Shown here: positions 53,895 through 62,603 of the stretch, in pieces
Numbering within the stretch: position 1 is the stretch's first letter
Layout of the letters: every line of letters starts with the position of its first letter
Assembly: GCA_024403995.1 (NCBI GenBank)
Contig: JAKSQT010000001.1
Span: 1-64,000, forward strand
Source of the DNA: Ruminococcus sp.
Lineage (GTDB): Bacteria; Bacillota; Clostridia; Oscillospirales; Ruminococcaceae
DNA length: 64,000 bases
Reading direction: 5' to 3'
Notes under the pieces: model-generated
Told to the model about the DNA's origin: nothing
Database searches by the model: none
Seen by the model: only the letters and a program-made list of their open reading frames with translations
Translations under genes and position numbers: made by a program

Positions 53895-55175
53895 ATGGGT
53901 ATGACTATGACACAGAAAATTCTTGCGGCTCATTCAGGTCAGAAATCAGTTACGGCAGGACAGCTTATCCTCGCTGATCTTGATTTAGTCCTCGGCAACG
54001 ATATAACCTCACCCGTTGCCATAAAAGAGTTCGCAAAGCTCAACAAAAACAAGGTGTTCAACAAAGAAAAGATCACCATGATAATGGATCACTTTGCCCC
54101 GAATAAGGATATAAAAGCGGCAGAACAATGCAAATTGTGCCGTGATTTCTGCGGTGCAAAGGATATCACCAATTTCTATGATGTCGGCGAAATGGGAATT
54201 GAACACGCTTTCGTTCCCGAAAAAGGTCTCGTTACCGCAGGTGACTGCGTTATCGGCGCTGACTCCCACACCTGCACATACGGCGCTCTCGGAGCTTTCT
54301 CAACAGGCGTAGGTTCAACGGATATGGCTTGCGGCATGGCGATAGGCAAGGCATGGTTCAAAGTTCCCTCCGCCATAAAAATAAACCTTACGGGCAAACT
54401 CAGAAAATATGTTTCGGGAAAGGACGTTATCCTCAATATCATCGGTGAAATTGGCGTTGACGGCGCTCTTTACCGTTCCATCGAATTTACGGGCGACGGC
54501 CTTGCCTCGCTGAATATGTCCGACCGTCTCTGCATGGCGAATATGGCTATCGAGGCAGGCGCAAAGAACGGCATTTTCGAGGTTGATGACGTAACTCTTG
54601 ATTATCTGAAAGAACATGATGCCGCAAAGCCGAAAATTTTCAAAGCTGATGACGATGCGGAATACGAGAGGATACTCAGCATTGACCTCTCAGAAATAGA
54701 ACCGACCGTGGCTTTTCCGCATCTTCCCGAAAATGCCCTTACATTTGAGGATATCGGCGATATTCCGATAGATCAGGTGGTTATCGGCTCATGCACCAAC
54801 GGCAGACTTGAAGACCTTATGGCTGCCGCTGAAATTATGGAAGGACGACAGGTTGCAAAAAATGTGCGTGTTATCGTCATTCCTGCAACACAGCGCATCT
54901 ATCTTGAAGCAATGGAAATGGGACTCCTCCGCACATTCATCGAATGCGGCGCTATTGTCTCCACACCGACCTGCGGTCCGTGTCTCGGCGGTCATACGGG
55001 AGTTCTCGCAGAGGGCGAACGTGCTATCTCTACAACCAACCGCAACTTTGTCGGAAGAATGGGACACCCCAAGTCCGAAATATACCTTGCAAGCCCTGCA
55101 ACTGCGGCAGCAAGCGCCGTAAGAGGCAGAATAACAAGTCCGTGGGAGGTCATGAAAAATGAAGTACACAGGTAA
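53895..55175 (+). CDS. leuC: 3-isopropylmalate dehydratase large subunit
   Basis: 426 aa, the shorter HACN/homoaconitase-like LeuC. Isomerises 2- to 3-isopropylmalate with LeuD using a [4Fe-4S] cluster. Cluster ligands are in '[14 protein letters not shown]' and '[13 protein letters not shown]'; '[23 protein letters not shown]' and '[26 protein letters not shown]' (cores) are intact. A short hairpin (ATTCCGTA/TATACGGAAT) lies in the 71-base gap upstream. AGGAG 9 bases before the ATG. Confidence 0.95.
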   Translation: MGMTMTQKILAAHSGQKSVTAGQLILADLDLVLGNDITSPVAIKEFAKLNKNKVFNKEKITMIMDHFAPNKDIKAAEQCKLCRDFCGAKDITNFYDVGEMGIEHAFVPEKGLVTAGDCVIGADSHTCTYGALGAFSTGVGSTDMACGMAIGKAWFKVPSAIKINLTGKLRKYVSGKDVILNIIGEIGVDGALYRSIEFTGDGLASLNMSDRLCMANMAIEAGAKNGIFEVDDVTLDYLKEHDAAKPKIFKADDDAEYERILSIDLSEIEPTVAFPHLPENALTFEDIGDIPIDQVVIGSCTNGRLEDLMAAAEIMEGRQVAKNVRVIVIPATQRIYLEAMEMGLLRTFIECGAIVSTPTCGPCLGGHTGVLAEGERAISTTNRNFVGRMGHPKSEIYLASPATAAASAVRGRITSPWEVMKNEVHR

Positions 55176-55653
55176 TGTTCTGAAATACGGCGACAACGTT
55201 GATACCGACGTTATCATCCCTGCAAGATACCTCAATACCAGCGACCATGCCGAGCTTGCACAGCACTGCATGGAGGACATCGACCCCGACTTTACAGAAC
55301 GTGTGCATCAGGGAGATTTCATTGCGGCAGGTCTGAATTTCGGCTGCGGATCGTCCCGTGAACACGCTCCGATAGCAATAAAAGCAAGCGGAATATCCCT
55401 CGTTATCGCAAAGAGCTTTGCTCGTATCTTCTACCGCAATGCCATTAATATCGGGCTTGCTATCGTGGAATGCCCCGAAGCCGTTGACGATATAAAAGAG
55501 GGCGACAGACTTGAAGCTGACATGGATCACGGAATAATCAAAAATCTCACAACAGGAAAAACTTACAAGACCGCACCTTTCCCCGAATTTGTGAGAAAAA
55601 TAATAATGAACGGCGGTCTTATCCAATCGATCGCTAACGGTGCGATCAAGTAA
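55159..55653 (+). CDS. leuD: 3-isopropylmalate dehydratase small subunit
   Basis: 164 aa. '[17 protein letters not shown]', substrate motif '[17 protein letters not shown]' and '[15 protein letters not shown]' identify the small swivelling domain. Overlaps the last 17 bases of leuC, with GGGAGG inside leuC as ribosome site, giving tight coupling of subunit synthesis. Confidence 0.96.
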   Translation: MKYTGNVLKYGDNVDTDVIIPARYLNTSDHAELAQHCMEDIDPDFTERVHQGDFIAAGLNFGCGSSREHAPIAIKASGISLVIAKSFARIFYRNAINIGLAIVECPEAVDDIKEGDRLEADMDHGIIKNLTTGKTYKTAPFPEFVRKIIMNGGLIQSIANGAIK

Positions 55654-55665
55654 AGAGGAATTTAT

Positions 55666-56739
55666 ATGGAATTTAATATTGCTCTGCTGAAAGGCGACGG
55701 AATAGGCGTTGAAATTGTTGACAGCGCTGTAAGAGTTCTGGAAAAAACTGCCGGAAAATTCGGCCATACCTTCAATTTTACGGCTTATCCGATAGGCGGC
55801 TGTGCCATCAACGAAACAGGTATGCCGCTCCCGCAGGAGACTATCGACGGCTGTCTTGCGGCTGACTGCGTACTTCTCGGCGCTGTGGGAGGCCCTGAAT
55901 GGGACAGTCTCCCAAGTGAACGCCGCCCTGAAAAGGCGCTTCTCGGCATACGCTCGGCTCTCGGACTGTATACAAATCTCCGCCCTGCAAGGCTGTATTC
56001 AGCACTCCGCAGTGCATCTCCGCTGAAAGACGAGATAATCGGCGACGGATTCGACATACTCATCGTCCGTGAACTTACAGGCGGCATCTATTTCGGCGAA
56101 AGAGGCTACCGTGAGGGAAAAATGGGACGTGAGGCTTATGATACCGAAGTCTACAGCACAACAGAGATAGACCGCATCGGCAGAGCTGCTTTTGAAGCCG
56201 CAATGAAGCGCAGCAAGAAGCTTTGCAGCGTGGATAAGGCAAATGTGCTTGAAACTTCTATTCTCTGGCGTACCATCATGCACAAGATATCGGAGGAATA
56301 TCCCGAAGTTGAATATACCGATATGTATATCGACAACGCCGCCATGCAGATAGTGCGTGACCCGCATCAGTTCGATGTTATCGTAACATCAAATATGTTC
56401 GGCGATATCCTTTCGGACGAATCTGCACAGCTCACAGGTTCTATCGGTCTGCTCCCGTCGGCATCTCTCGGCGCATCAAAGCGTGGTCTGTATGAACCTG
56501 TACACGGAAGTGCTCCCGATATCGCAGGTCAGAACAAGGCTGACCCTATCGCCGAGATACTGTCAGGCGCAATGATGCTCCGCTATTCTCTTGGTCTTGC
56601 TAAAGAAGCCGATGCAATTGAAAATGCAGTTGATACCGTCCTCAATGCAGGCTGGAGAACTGCCGATATCATGGGAAATACAGACGGCAAACCGCTTTCA
56701 TGCACGGAAATGACAGACAAAATAATCGAGGTCTTATAA
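55666..56739 (+). CDS. leuB: 3-isopropylmalate dehydrogenase
   Basis: 357 aa. Oxidises and decarboxylates 3-isopropylmalate to 2-ketoisocaproate with NAD+. '[12 protein letters not shown]', '[13 protein letters not shown]', substrate-binding '[13 protein letters not shown]', '[10 protein letters not shown]', metal site '[18 protein letters not shown]' and NAD motif '[18 protein letters not shown]' are intact. The next start codon follows its stop directly. Confidence 0.96.
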   Translation: MEFNIALLKGDGIGVEIVDSAVRVLEKTAGKFGHTFNFTAYPIGGCAINETGMPLPQETIDGCLAADCVLLGAVGGPEWDSLPSERRPEKALLGIRSALGLYTNLRPARLYSALRSASPLKDEIIGDGFDILIVRELTGGIYFGERGYREGKMGREAYDTEVYSTTEIDRIGRAAFEAAMKRSKKLCSVDKANVLETSILWRTIMHKISEEYPEVEYTDMYIDNAAMQIVRDPHQFDVIVTSNMFGDILSDESAQLTGSIGLLPSASLGASKRGLYEPVHGSAPDIAGQNKADPIAEILSGAMMLRYSLGLAKEADAIENAVDTVLNAGWRTADIMGNTDGKPLSCTEMTDKIIEVL

Positions 56740-57957
56740 ATGAATGATATTATAAAACAGCTTGGTCTTGAGATCAATACCATAGCTGTTTTCAGGAATA
56801 TAACGTCAGACAGCGTGGTTTCACGACTCATTTCGCTTATCGAAGCCTCTCCCGATGACGATATGCCTGAATTTCTGAAGCGTTATTCCGCTTTTGTATG
56901 TGAGCTTTATGCACACAATGCCGATCTGACGGAATATCTGCTGAAACTCGTTCTTGAGGACGAGAATATCTGCATTGTCAGAAAAGGTCAGGGACTTGAT
57001 GCTGACCGATGTATAAGCAGTGCCGCAGAAAATGAACTGCATATTCTTGAACGTCTCTCACAGCTTACTCCGCAGGATCTTGCCGAATATTCGGGCTATG
57101 ATGGCTATCTGCCGCAATGGAGGACGCATTCTGCCGACTTCTCCGCAGAATACAGCCGCCGCCTTGAAAATGTCACACGTTTCGGCTATGGCAAATGGAC
57201 GGTGAGCAATATGTTCATCTTCAGGAACGGCAGTATCGTCCCTGTTAAATATCCCGATAAACAGCGTCTTTCCGAGCTTTACGGCTATGAGCGTGAGCGC
57301 AGTGAGGTGCTTGAAAATACTCTTGCCCTCGTAAACGGCAGACCTGCACAGAATGTACTGCTTTACGGCGATGCAGGCACGGGAAAATCCTCAACGGTCA
57401 AGGCTGCCGTGAATGAACTGAGTGAACGTGGACTGCGTCTTATCGAGATAACCAAGGAACAGCTCCGTGACATACCGCAGATCATCGACGAAATAAGCGA
57501 TAATCCGCTGAAATTCATAATCTTTATAGATGACCTCAGCTTTACGTCGGGCGAGGACTGCTTCGGCGCACTCAAAGCTACTCTTGAAGGCTCTGTTTCG
57601 TCCCGTGCCGACAATATGGCTATCTATGCCACAAGCAACCGCCGCCACCTCGTAAGGGAGAGCTTTGCCGACCGTGAGGGCGATGATATCCACCGCAACG
57701 ACACCATGCAGGAGACTCTTTCGCTTTCTGCACGTTTCGGTCTGAGGGTGAATTTCAGCCGTCCCGATAAAAAATCGTATGTTGATATTGCCGCAAAACT
57801 TGCCCAAAGCAAAGGCATCAGCATGGACGAAAATGAACTTGCTCTCAGAGCTGAACAGTTCGCTGCCGCATCAGGAAACGGACGTTCGCCACGTACCGCA
57901 AAACAGTTCGTGAACAGCCTCATACAGAGCAATACCGCCCCGAAAGGAGAACAATAA
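56740..57957 (+). CDS. DUF815 family AAA ATPase
   Basis: 405 aa. N-terminal helical part of about 170 residues, then an ATPase: Walker A 'YGDAGTGKSS' (about 207-214), Walker B 'FIIFIDDLSF', sensor-like 'AIYATSNRRHLV', and 'LSARFGLRVNF' near the end. This matches the DUF815 group of clostridial and proteobacterial ATPases of unknown function, thought to load or remodel unknown proteins. The start follows leuB with no gap and the stop overlaps nadA by one base, so it belongs to the leu-nadA transcript. Confidence 0.8.
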   Translation: MNDIIKQLGLEINTIAVFRNITSDSVVSRLISLIEASPDDDMPEFLKRYSAFVCELYAHNADLTEYLLKLVLEDENICIVRKGQGLDADRCISSAAENELHILERLSQLTPQDLAEYSGYDGYLPQWRTHSADFSAEYSRRLENVTRFGYGKWTVSNMFIFRNGSIVPVKYPDKQRLSELYGYERERSEVLENTLALVNGRPAQNVLLYGDAGTGKSSTVKAAVNELSERGLRLIEITKEQLRDIPQIIDEISDNPLKFIIFIDDLSFTSGEDCFGALKATLEGSVSSRADNMAIYATSNRRHLVRESFADREGDDIHRNDTMQETLSLSARFGLRVNFSRPDKKSYVDIAAKLAQSKGISMDENELALRAEQFAAASGNGRSPRTAKQFVNSLIQSNTAPKGEQ

Positions 57958-58883
57958 TGACTATCCGTGAATTACAGGATAAAATCATCAAGCTGAAAAA
58001 AGAAACAAATACAGCGATACTTGCCCACAGCTATCAGGCAAGAGAGATCGTGGAGATCGCCGATTATACGGGCGACAGCTATAAATTAAGCGTTGACGCA
58101 TCAAAAATTGATGCTGACAATATACTTTTCTGCGGCGTGCATTTCATGGCAGAGACCGCAAAAATGCTCTCTCCGGAGAAGCGTGTGTTCCTTGCAAACG
58201 GCAACGCAGGCTGTCCTATGGCAGAGCAGATGGACAGAGACTATATCGCAAAAATCAAGGAGCAAGAGCCTGACAGGACTGTTGTAGCCTACATAAATAC
58301 CACTGCATCGCTGAAAACCGTATGCGATGTGTGTGTTACATCTTCAAGCGCACTCAGAATTGTTCAGGCGCTCGACAGCAAAAAGATACTCTTTATTCCT
58401 GACTGCAATCTTGGCGGCTGGGTAAAAAATCAGCTTCCCGAAAAGGACATCATGCTCCTTAAAGGCGGCTGTCCGGCTCATGCAGCAATTACCGTAAATG
58501 ACGTAATGAAGGCAAAAAATGAACATCCCGATGCACTGTTTCTGGTACATCCCGAATGTGTGCCTGACGTTGTTGCACTTGCGGATTATTCAGGTTCCAC
58601 ATCGGGTATCATGGATTACGTCAAAAAATCCGACCGTGCTGAATTCATAATCGGTACGGAAACTTCTATTTCCGAGCATTTGCAGTACGAATATCCATAC
58701 AGAAAATTCTATCCTGTCACAAAAGACCTTGTCTGCAAAAATATGAAGCTCACCACCCTCCCTGACGTTTACAATACGCTTCTTGGCATGGATAACGGTG
58801 AGGCTTTTGAAATTCTCATGGACGACAAGCTTATTGCCGATGCAAGAAAATGTATTGACGAAATGATAAGACTGGGCGGCTGA
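57957..58883 (+). CDS. nadA: quinolinate synthase A
   Basis: 308 aa. Condenses iminoaspartate with dihydroxyacetone phosphate to quinolinate for NAD synthesis, oxygen-sensitive [4Fe-4S] enzyme. Cluster cysteines lie in 'GNAGCPMAEQ' (Cys86), 'LLKGGCPAHAA' and 'LVCKNMKLTTL'. 'ILAHSYQAREIVEIAD', 'SSSALRIV' and 'DYSGSTSGIM' match the family. The partners nadB and nadC are not in this window. Start overlaps the DUF815 stop (TAATGA). Confidence 0.95.
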   Translation: MTIRELQDKIIKLKKETNTAILAHSYQAREIVEIADYTGDSYKLSVDASKIDADNILFCGVHFMAETAKMLSPEKRVFLANGNAGCPMAEQMDRDYIAKIKEQEPDRTVVAYINTTASLKTVCDVCVTSSSALRIVQALDSKKILFIPDCNLGGWVKNQLPEKDIMLLKGGCPAHAAITVNDVMKAKNEHPDALFLVHPECVPDVVALADYSGSTSGIMDYVKKSDRAEFIIGTETSISEHLQYEYPYRKFYPVTKDLVCKNMKLTTLPDVYNTLLGMDNGEAFEILMDDKLIADARKCIDEMIRLGG

Positions 58884-58884
58884 T

Positions 58885-59928
58885 ATGACGGAAACTGCCG
58901 AAAAACTGTTCAGAAACGGCGATCTGTCCGATGAAGAACTGACCGCACTTATTATGGATAATGACAGCGATGTTTCGGAAATGATCCGCAGACACGCTGA
59001 CGAAACAAGGCGGAAATACTACGGAAACAAGGTGTTTCTGCGTGGACTGACTGAAATATCCTCATACTGCAAAAACGACTGCCTGTACTGTGGTATCCGC
59101 CGCAGCAACCATGATGCACAGCGCTATCGTCTCAGTCATGAGGATATATTGTCATGCTGTGAAAACGGCTATAAACTGGGATTTCGGACATTCGTACTGC
59201 AAGGCGGCGAGGACAGCTTTTTCACTGACGGCTTCATGTGCAGGCTTATCTCCGATATACGTGAAAAATATCCCGAATGCGCCATTACTCTATCGCTTGG
59301 AGAGCGTTCCCGTGAGAGTTACAGGCTTATGAAAAATGCAGGCGCAGACCGCTATCTGCTGCGGCATGAAGCGGCTTCACAGGAGCTTTATTCAAAACTG
59401 CACCCAGCGGAAATGAGCCTTGAAAAACGCAAACGCTGTCTGTATGACCTCAAAGAGCTTGGCTATCAGGTCGGCGCAGGATTCATGGTCGGCGCTCCTT
59501 ATCAGACCGCTGAACATCTTGTGGCTGACCTCAGATTTATGCAGGAATTACAGCCTCACATGATAGGAATAGGACCTTTTGTACCGCACCACAATACGCA
59601 GTTTGCAGGCGTAAAAGGCGGTACGCTTGAACTTACGCTCAGACTGCTCGGCATAATCAGGCTGATGTTCCCGAAGGTGCTTCTGCCTGCGACAACAGCT
59701 CTTGGCACTATCGCTCCTAACGGCAGGGAGCTTGGGCTTATGACTGGCTGCAACGTGGTGATGCCAAATCTTTCACCTGAAAATGTGCGGAAGAAGTATG
59801 ACCTCTACGACAACAAGCTCTCGTCAGGTGAGGAAGCCGCAGAATGTCTCGAAAAGCTGAAAAAGAGCATTGCTGATATTGGTTATCAGGCGGTTTCTGA
59901 GCGTGGTGACTATGTTGATTATGTATAA
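58885..59928 (+). CDS. hydE: [FeFe] hydrogenase maturase HydE (radical SAM)
   Basis: 347 aa. Radical SAM enzyme that helps to build the diiron subcluster of [FeFe] hydrogenase. The cluster motif CxxxCxxC is 'YCKNDCLYCGIR' (Cys 62, 66, 69), followed by 'FVLQGGEDSFFTD', 'TLSLGERSRESYRLMKNAGADRYLLRHEA' (core 'GADRYLLRHEA') and 'GFMVGAPYQT', all typical of HydE rather than BioB. hydF, hydG and hydrogenase are not in the window. It begins 1 base after the nadA stop without a strong ribosome site. Confidence 0.92.
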   Translation: MTETAEKLFRNGDLSDEELTALIMDNDSDVSEMIRRHADETRRKYYGNKVFLRGLTEISSYCKNDCLYCGIRRSNHDAQRYRLSHEDILSCCENGYKLGFRTFVLQGGEDSFFTDGFMCRLISDIREKYPECAITLSLGERSRESYRLMKNAGADRYLLRHEAASQELYSKLHPAEMSLEKRKRCLYDLKELGYQVGAGFMVGAPYQTAEHLVADLRFMQELQPHMIGIGPFVPHHNTQFAGVKGGTLELTLRLLGIIRLMFPKVLLPATTALGTIAPNGRELGLMTGCNVVMPNLSPENVRKKYDLYDNKLSSGEEAAECLEKLKKSIADIGYQAVSERGDYVDYV

Positions 59929-59935
59929 CATTTGA

Positions 59936-60030
59936 CGTGTAGTGGCGACCATTGGTCGCCCGTATGATACAGGTATTGATAAAAATTTGTCGGTCAAGCC
60001 GAGGGGGACGACTGCGATCCGTCCGTAAAG
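59936..60030. repeat. family-D-like intergenic repeat
   Basis: GGCGACC-ATT-GGTCGCC palindrome (about 59943-59960) followed by GAGGGGGACGACTGCGATCCGTCCG. Fills most of the 141-base gap between hydE and the first U32-like gene. Related to 2365-2514. Confidence 0.45.
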
Positions 60031-60069
60031 CATCGCTTCGCCCTTTTATTATTTTTTTAGGAGAAAATT

Positions 60070-61008
60070 ATGCGTGTAAGATTTCATCTTCCCGATTTTT
60101 CGGGAAATTTCAAGCTGAACCTTCTTTTTGCGGAAATGCTTAAACATAAACCTGAATTTTTCCGTGAGGGAGTTGAAATAGCATCATTCTACGGCGTTTT
60201 TCCGCCTTCAATATGGAACGGCGGCAGAACTCAGGGCGGTGTTGTTGACAAGACTTTCGTCAAAAGCGTGATAAAGGCTTTCAATGACCGTGGCATTCCG
60301 CTCAGATTTACATTCACAAACCCTGCGCTCGAAAAAAAGCATCTCAGCGATAATTTCTGCAATATGGTAATGTCTATGGCTGACAACGGACTCAATGAGG
60401 CTATCGTCATGTCACCTCTCCTTGAGGACTATATACGCAGAAATTACCCGAATTACAAGCTTACAAGCTCCACCTGCAAGCGTATCACCGATCCCGAAAA
60501 GCTGAAAGAGGAACTCGGAAAGGACTACAGCATCGTCGTTGTGGACTATGATTTCAACAATAATTTCGAGGTGCTTGAAAAACTCCCACGCAAACAGGAC
60601 TGTGAACTGCTTGTAAATGCTTGCTGTGAGCCGAATTGTCCACGCCGTTCAGCGCATTACCACTCTATCGGCGTACAGCAGATAGCATATAACGAGCATA
60701 TCAAAAAGTACCCGAATGTGCCGTTTGATGCGGATAAATACGATACGGAGCATTTCCGTGACTGCCCGTTCTCACAGAGGGGAATATTTGAAATAAGAAA
60801 ACTCAGAACGCATATTTCCCCTGATGATATCTGGGAGAAATACGTACCAATGGGCTTTGAGCAGTTCAAGATCGAAGGCAGAACTGCAAGCCCCGTCAAT
60901 GTTCTTGAAACATATATGTACTACATGGCAAAGCCTGAATGCCGTGACGAGGCACGTTTCACAATGCTTAAATCAATGGAAAACTCAGGTTCAATGATAT
61001 TCAGATAA
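60070..61008 (+). CDS. U32-peptidase-like protein, tandem copy 1, probable Fe-S protein
   Basis: 312 aa, not firmly identified. The C-terminal 'GFEQFKIEGRTAS' matches the 'KIEGR' landmark of U32 proteins, and the middle 'LTSSTCKRITDPEKL', 'VVDYDFNN' and 'LLVNACCEPNCPRRSAHYH' resemble the barrel and Cys-rich region of that superfamily. Conserved cysteines 136, 185, 186, 190 and 232 could hold a cluster as in UbiU/UbiV/TrhP-type members. No signal peptide. TAGGAG 7 bases before ATG. The second copy follows after 11 bases. Substrate unknown. Confidence 0.55.
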   Translation: MRVRFHLPDFSGNFKLNLLFAEMLKHKPEFFREGVEIASFYGVFPPSIWNGGRTQGGVVDKTFVKSVIKAFNDRGIPLRFTFTNPALEKKHLSDNFCNMVMSMADNGLNEAIVMSPLLEDYIRRNYPNYKLTSSTCKRITDPEKLKEELGKDYSIVVVDYDFNNNFEVLEKLPRKQDCELLVNACCEPNCPRRSAHYHSIGVQQIAYNEHIKKYPNVPFDADKYDTEHFRDCPFSQRGIFEIRKLRTHISPDDIWEKYVPMGFEQFKIEGRTASPVNVLETYMYYMAKPECRDEARFTMLKSMENSGSMIFR

Positions 61009-61019
61009 GGAGTAATCTT

Positions 61020-61976
61020 ATGAAGGTAAAATTTCATCTGCCCGACTTTGCAGGTATGGGCAAATTCAATATGGTTTTTGCGGCAATGCTGAAAAACAGC
61101 CCCGAATTTTTCCGTGAGGGAGTTGAAATTGCCTCTGTTTATGGCGTTTTCCCTCCGTCACTCTGGAACGGCGGACGCTTTCAGGGCGATATGTGCAACA
61201 AAAATTTCGTCAAGGCTGTTATAAATTATTTCAACGGCGAGGGCATTCCGCTCCGATTCACTTTCACCAATCCGATGATAGAGAAAAAACACCTCAGCGA
61301 TGAATTCTGCAATATGGTAATGCATCTCGCTGACAACGGCATGAACGAATGTATCGTAGTTTCGCCGATACTTGAAGAATACATCCGCACGAACTATCCG
61401 AATTTCAAGCTTACAAGCTCGACCTGCAAGCGTATCACCGATCCTGAAACGCTCTATGCAGAGGTTGAAAAGGACTACAATATTGTCGTTATTGACTATG
61501 ACCTCAATAACAAATTCGATATTCTCGAAAAGATACCGAATAAAGAAAAGTGCGAAATACTGGTAAATGCGTGCTGTAATCCGGGCTGTGAGCACCGTTC
61601 TCATCACTATCGTACAATAGGTCTTGAACAAATAGCATATGCAAATCATGTGAGAAAATATCCGAATGCACCTTTCGATTCGGACAAGTTCGCCGCAGAA
61701 CATCCTGAAAGTCAGTTTGAATTTGACTGCCAGTGCGTACACAGGTCACTTTTCGATGTTATGAAGCTGAGTACACACGTAACGCCTGACGATATCTGGA
61801 ATAAATACGTTCCTATGGGATTCAATCAGTTCAAGCTTGAAGGACGTACACTTGACCTGTTCAACCTGACAGAGCATTATATGTACTACATGGTCAAGCC
61901 TGAATGCCGTGACAGAGCACGTATGATATTCTACAGAAATCTGTGGACTAACGGCGTTATTGATGTAAGGGAATAA
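61020..61976 (+). CDS. U32-peptidase-like protein, tandem copy 2, probable Fe-S protein
   Basis: 318 aa, clearly homologous along its whole length to the preceding gene (by eye more than half the residues identical, for example 'SPEFFREGVEIASVYGVFPPS' and 'LTSSTCKRITDPE'). It keeps 'LVNACCNPGCEHRSHHY' and 'GFNQFKLEGRT', with a different Cys pair 'FDCQCVHRS' near 235. The duplicated pair suggests a heterodimer, as UbiU-UbiV form. AAGGAG precedes the ATG. A family-A hairpin follows the stop. Confidence 0.55.
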   Translation: MKVKFHLPDFAGMGKFNMVFAAMLKNSPEFFREGVEIASVYGVFPPSLWNGGRFQGDMCNKNFVKAVINYFNGEGIPLRFTFTNPMIEKKHLSDEFCNMVMHLADNGMNECIVVSPILEEYIRTNYPNFKLTSSTCKRITDPETLYAEVEKDYNIVVIDYDLNNKFDILEKIPNKEKCEILVNACCNPGCEHRSHHYRTIGLEQIAYANHVRKYPNAPFDSDKFAAEHPESQFEFDCQCVHRSLFDVMKLSTHVTPDDIWNKYVPMGFNQFKLEGRTLDLFNLTEHYMYYMVKPECRDRARMIFYRNLWTNGVIDVRE

Positions 61977-61992
61977 CAGCAATATTAATGTA

Positions 61993-62027
61993 AGGCAACA
62001 CCGCACAATCTGTGTGCGGTGTTGCCC
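61993..62027 (+). repeat. family-A hairpin after the U32-like pair
   Basis: AAGGCAACACCGCACA / TGTGCGGTGTTGCC with a very short loop: the most perfect short copy of family A in the window. It could terminate or stabilise the upstream transcript; no T run follows. Confidence 0.7.
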
Positions 62028-62038
62028 TAAAATAAATA

Positions 62039-62068
62039 TTGACAAAAAGCAAGTCTATAGTATATAAT
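62039..62068 (+). promoter_or_regulatory. promoter of the cysteine T-box / cysE-cysS
   Basis: TTGACA (62039-62044), 18 bases, TATAAT (62063-62068). Confidence 0.85.
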
Positions 62069-62239
62069 ATATAAGGTAAAAAGCGTAGCAGTCAGAGTAG
62101 CTTTTCCGCAGTCTTTCAGAGAACGGACGGTCGGTGCAAGTCCGCAGACGGGAACTGTGAAGTGCGGCTGTCAGCTTCGGTGAGGAACGGCTTTCGCCCA
62201 GTATTCCCCGACGTTTCGTCTGCGTTAAGGACTTTGAGT

Positions 62240-62418
62240 TAAGGCTACACCGTACAAAGCACGTCTTACGACTTTGTACGTCATAAACTTGCATATTTTC
62301 CGCCATATTACACAGAAATTCCTTGCCATACATAAAGTATGCCTGCGAAATTTCTATGCAATCTGACGAAAAATCTGACTGCGTTTCTGACGCACAATCT
62401 TTGCACGTTGCTGCCTTA
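62240..62418. mobile_element. family-A MITE-like element inside the cysteine T-box
   Basis: 179 bp bounded by TAAGGCTACACCGTACAAAG and the complement of TAAGGCAGCAACGTGCAAAG (20-bp arms, 4 mismatches), with TA at each end. Non-coding; the inside is AT-rich with secondary inverted repeats. It separates stem I from the antiterminator. Confidence 0.8.
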
Positions 62419-62445
62419 GAAAACGGAGTGGAACCGTGCTATTGC

Positions 62446-62584
62446 GCCTCCGAGCTTTCTATATCTTCTCTCTTACATAAACCTACACCGTTTATTGAGG
62501 GAAACCCTTTTGAAAAAGGGTTTGCACCGATAATCAGCGCAGGTTTTATATAAGGAAGGATACAGGAAACTCGGGGGCTTTTGT
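62446..62584 (+). terminator. T-box terminator with a 106-base loop
   Basis: GCCTCCGAGCTTTC (62446-62459) pairs with GAAACTCGGGGGC (62566-62578), 13 pairs with one bulged C, then TTTTGT. The loop is about 106 bases and holds a family-C hairpin. Confidence 0.75.
62488..62536. repeat. family-C hairpin (GGGAAACCC...GGGTTTGC)
   Basis: TTATTGAGGGAAACCCTTTTGAAAAAGGGTTTGCACCGATAAT, given here in two parts: TTATTGAGGGAAACCC and AAAGGGTTTGCACCGAT. It is the reverse-complement counterpart of the copies at about 29952-29995 and 8217-8255. Confidence 0.65.
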
Positions 62585-62603
62585 CATAAAGGGAGGTTTT
62601 GTC

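Larger units (their letters stand above)
62076..62582 (+). promoter_or_regulatory. cysteine-specific T-box leader, interrupted by repeats
   Basis: Stem I: GCAGTC (62088-62093) pairs with GGCTGT (62166-62171); between them are the AGAGTA motif (62094-62099), CAGAGAACGGAC...GGTGCAAGTCCG at the top, and the specifier TGC (Cys) at 62163-62165. The antiterminator GGAGTGGAACCGTGC...GCGCCTCC is far downstream at 62425-62451; TGGA would pair with UCCA of tRNA-Cys. Terminator arms are 62446-62459 and 62466-range partner 62566-62578. Two repeats lie inside (see entries and findings). Uncharged tRNA-Cys should switch on cysE and cysS. Confidence 0.88.

Noticed and set aside
62076..62240. Possible tRNA or other riboswitch
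   Set aside because: The pairing of GCAGTC with GGCTGT around AGAGTA and TGC, and the matching antiterminator downstream, identify a T-box stem I instead.
62323..62553. 76-codon frame in the cysE leader
   Set aside because: It lies over the MITE end, antiterminator and family-C hairpin, all of which are RNA or repeat signals.
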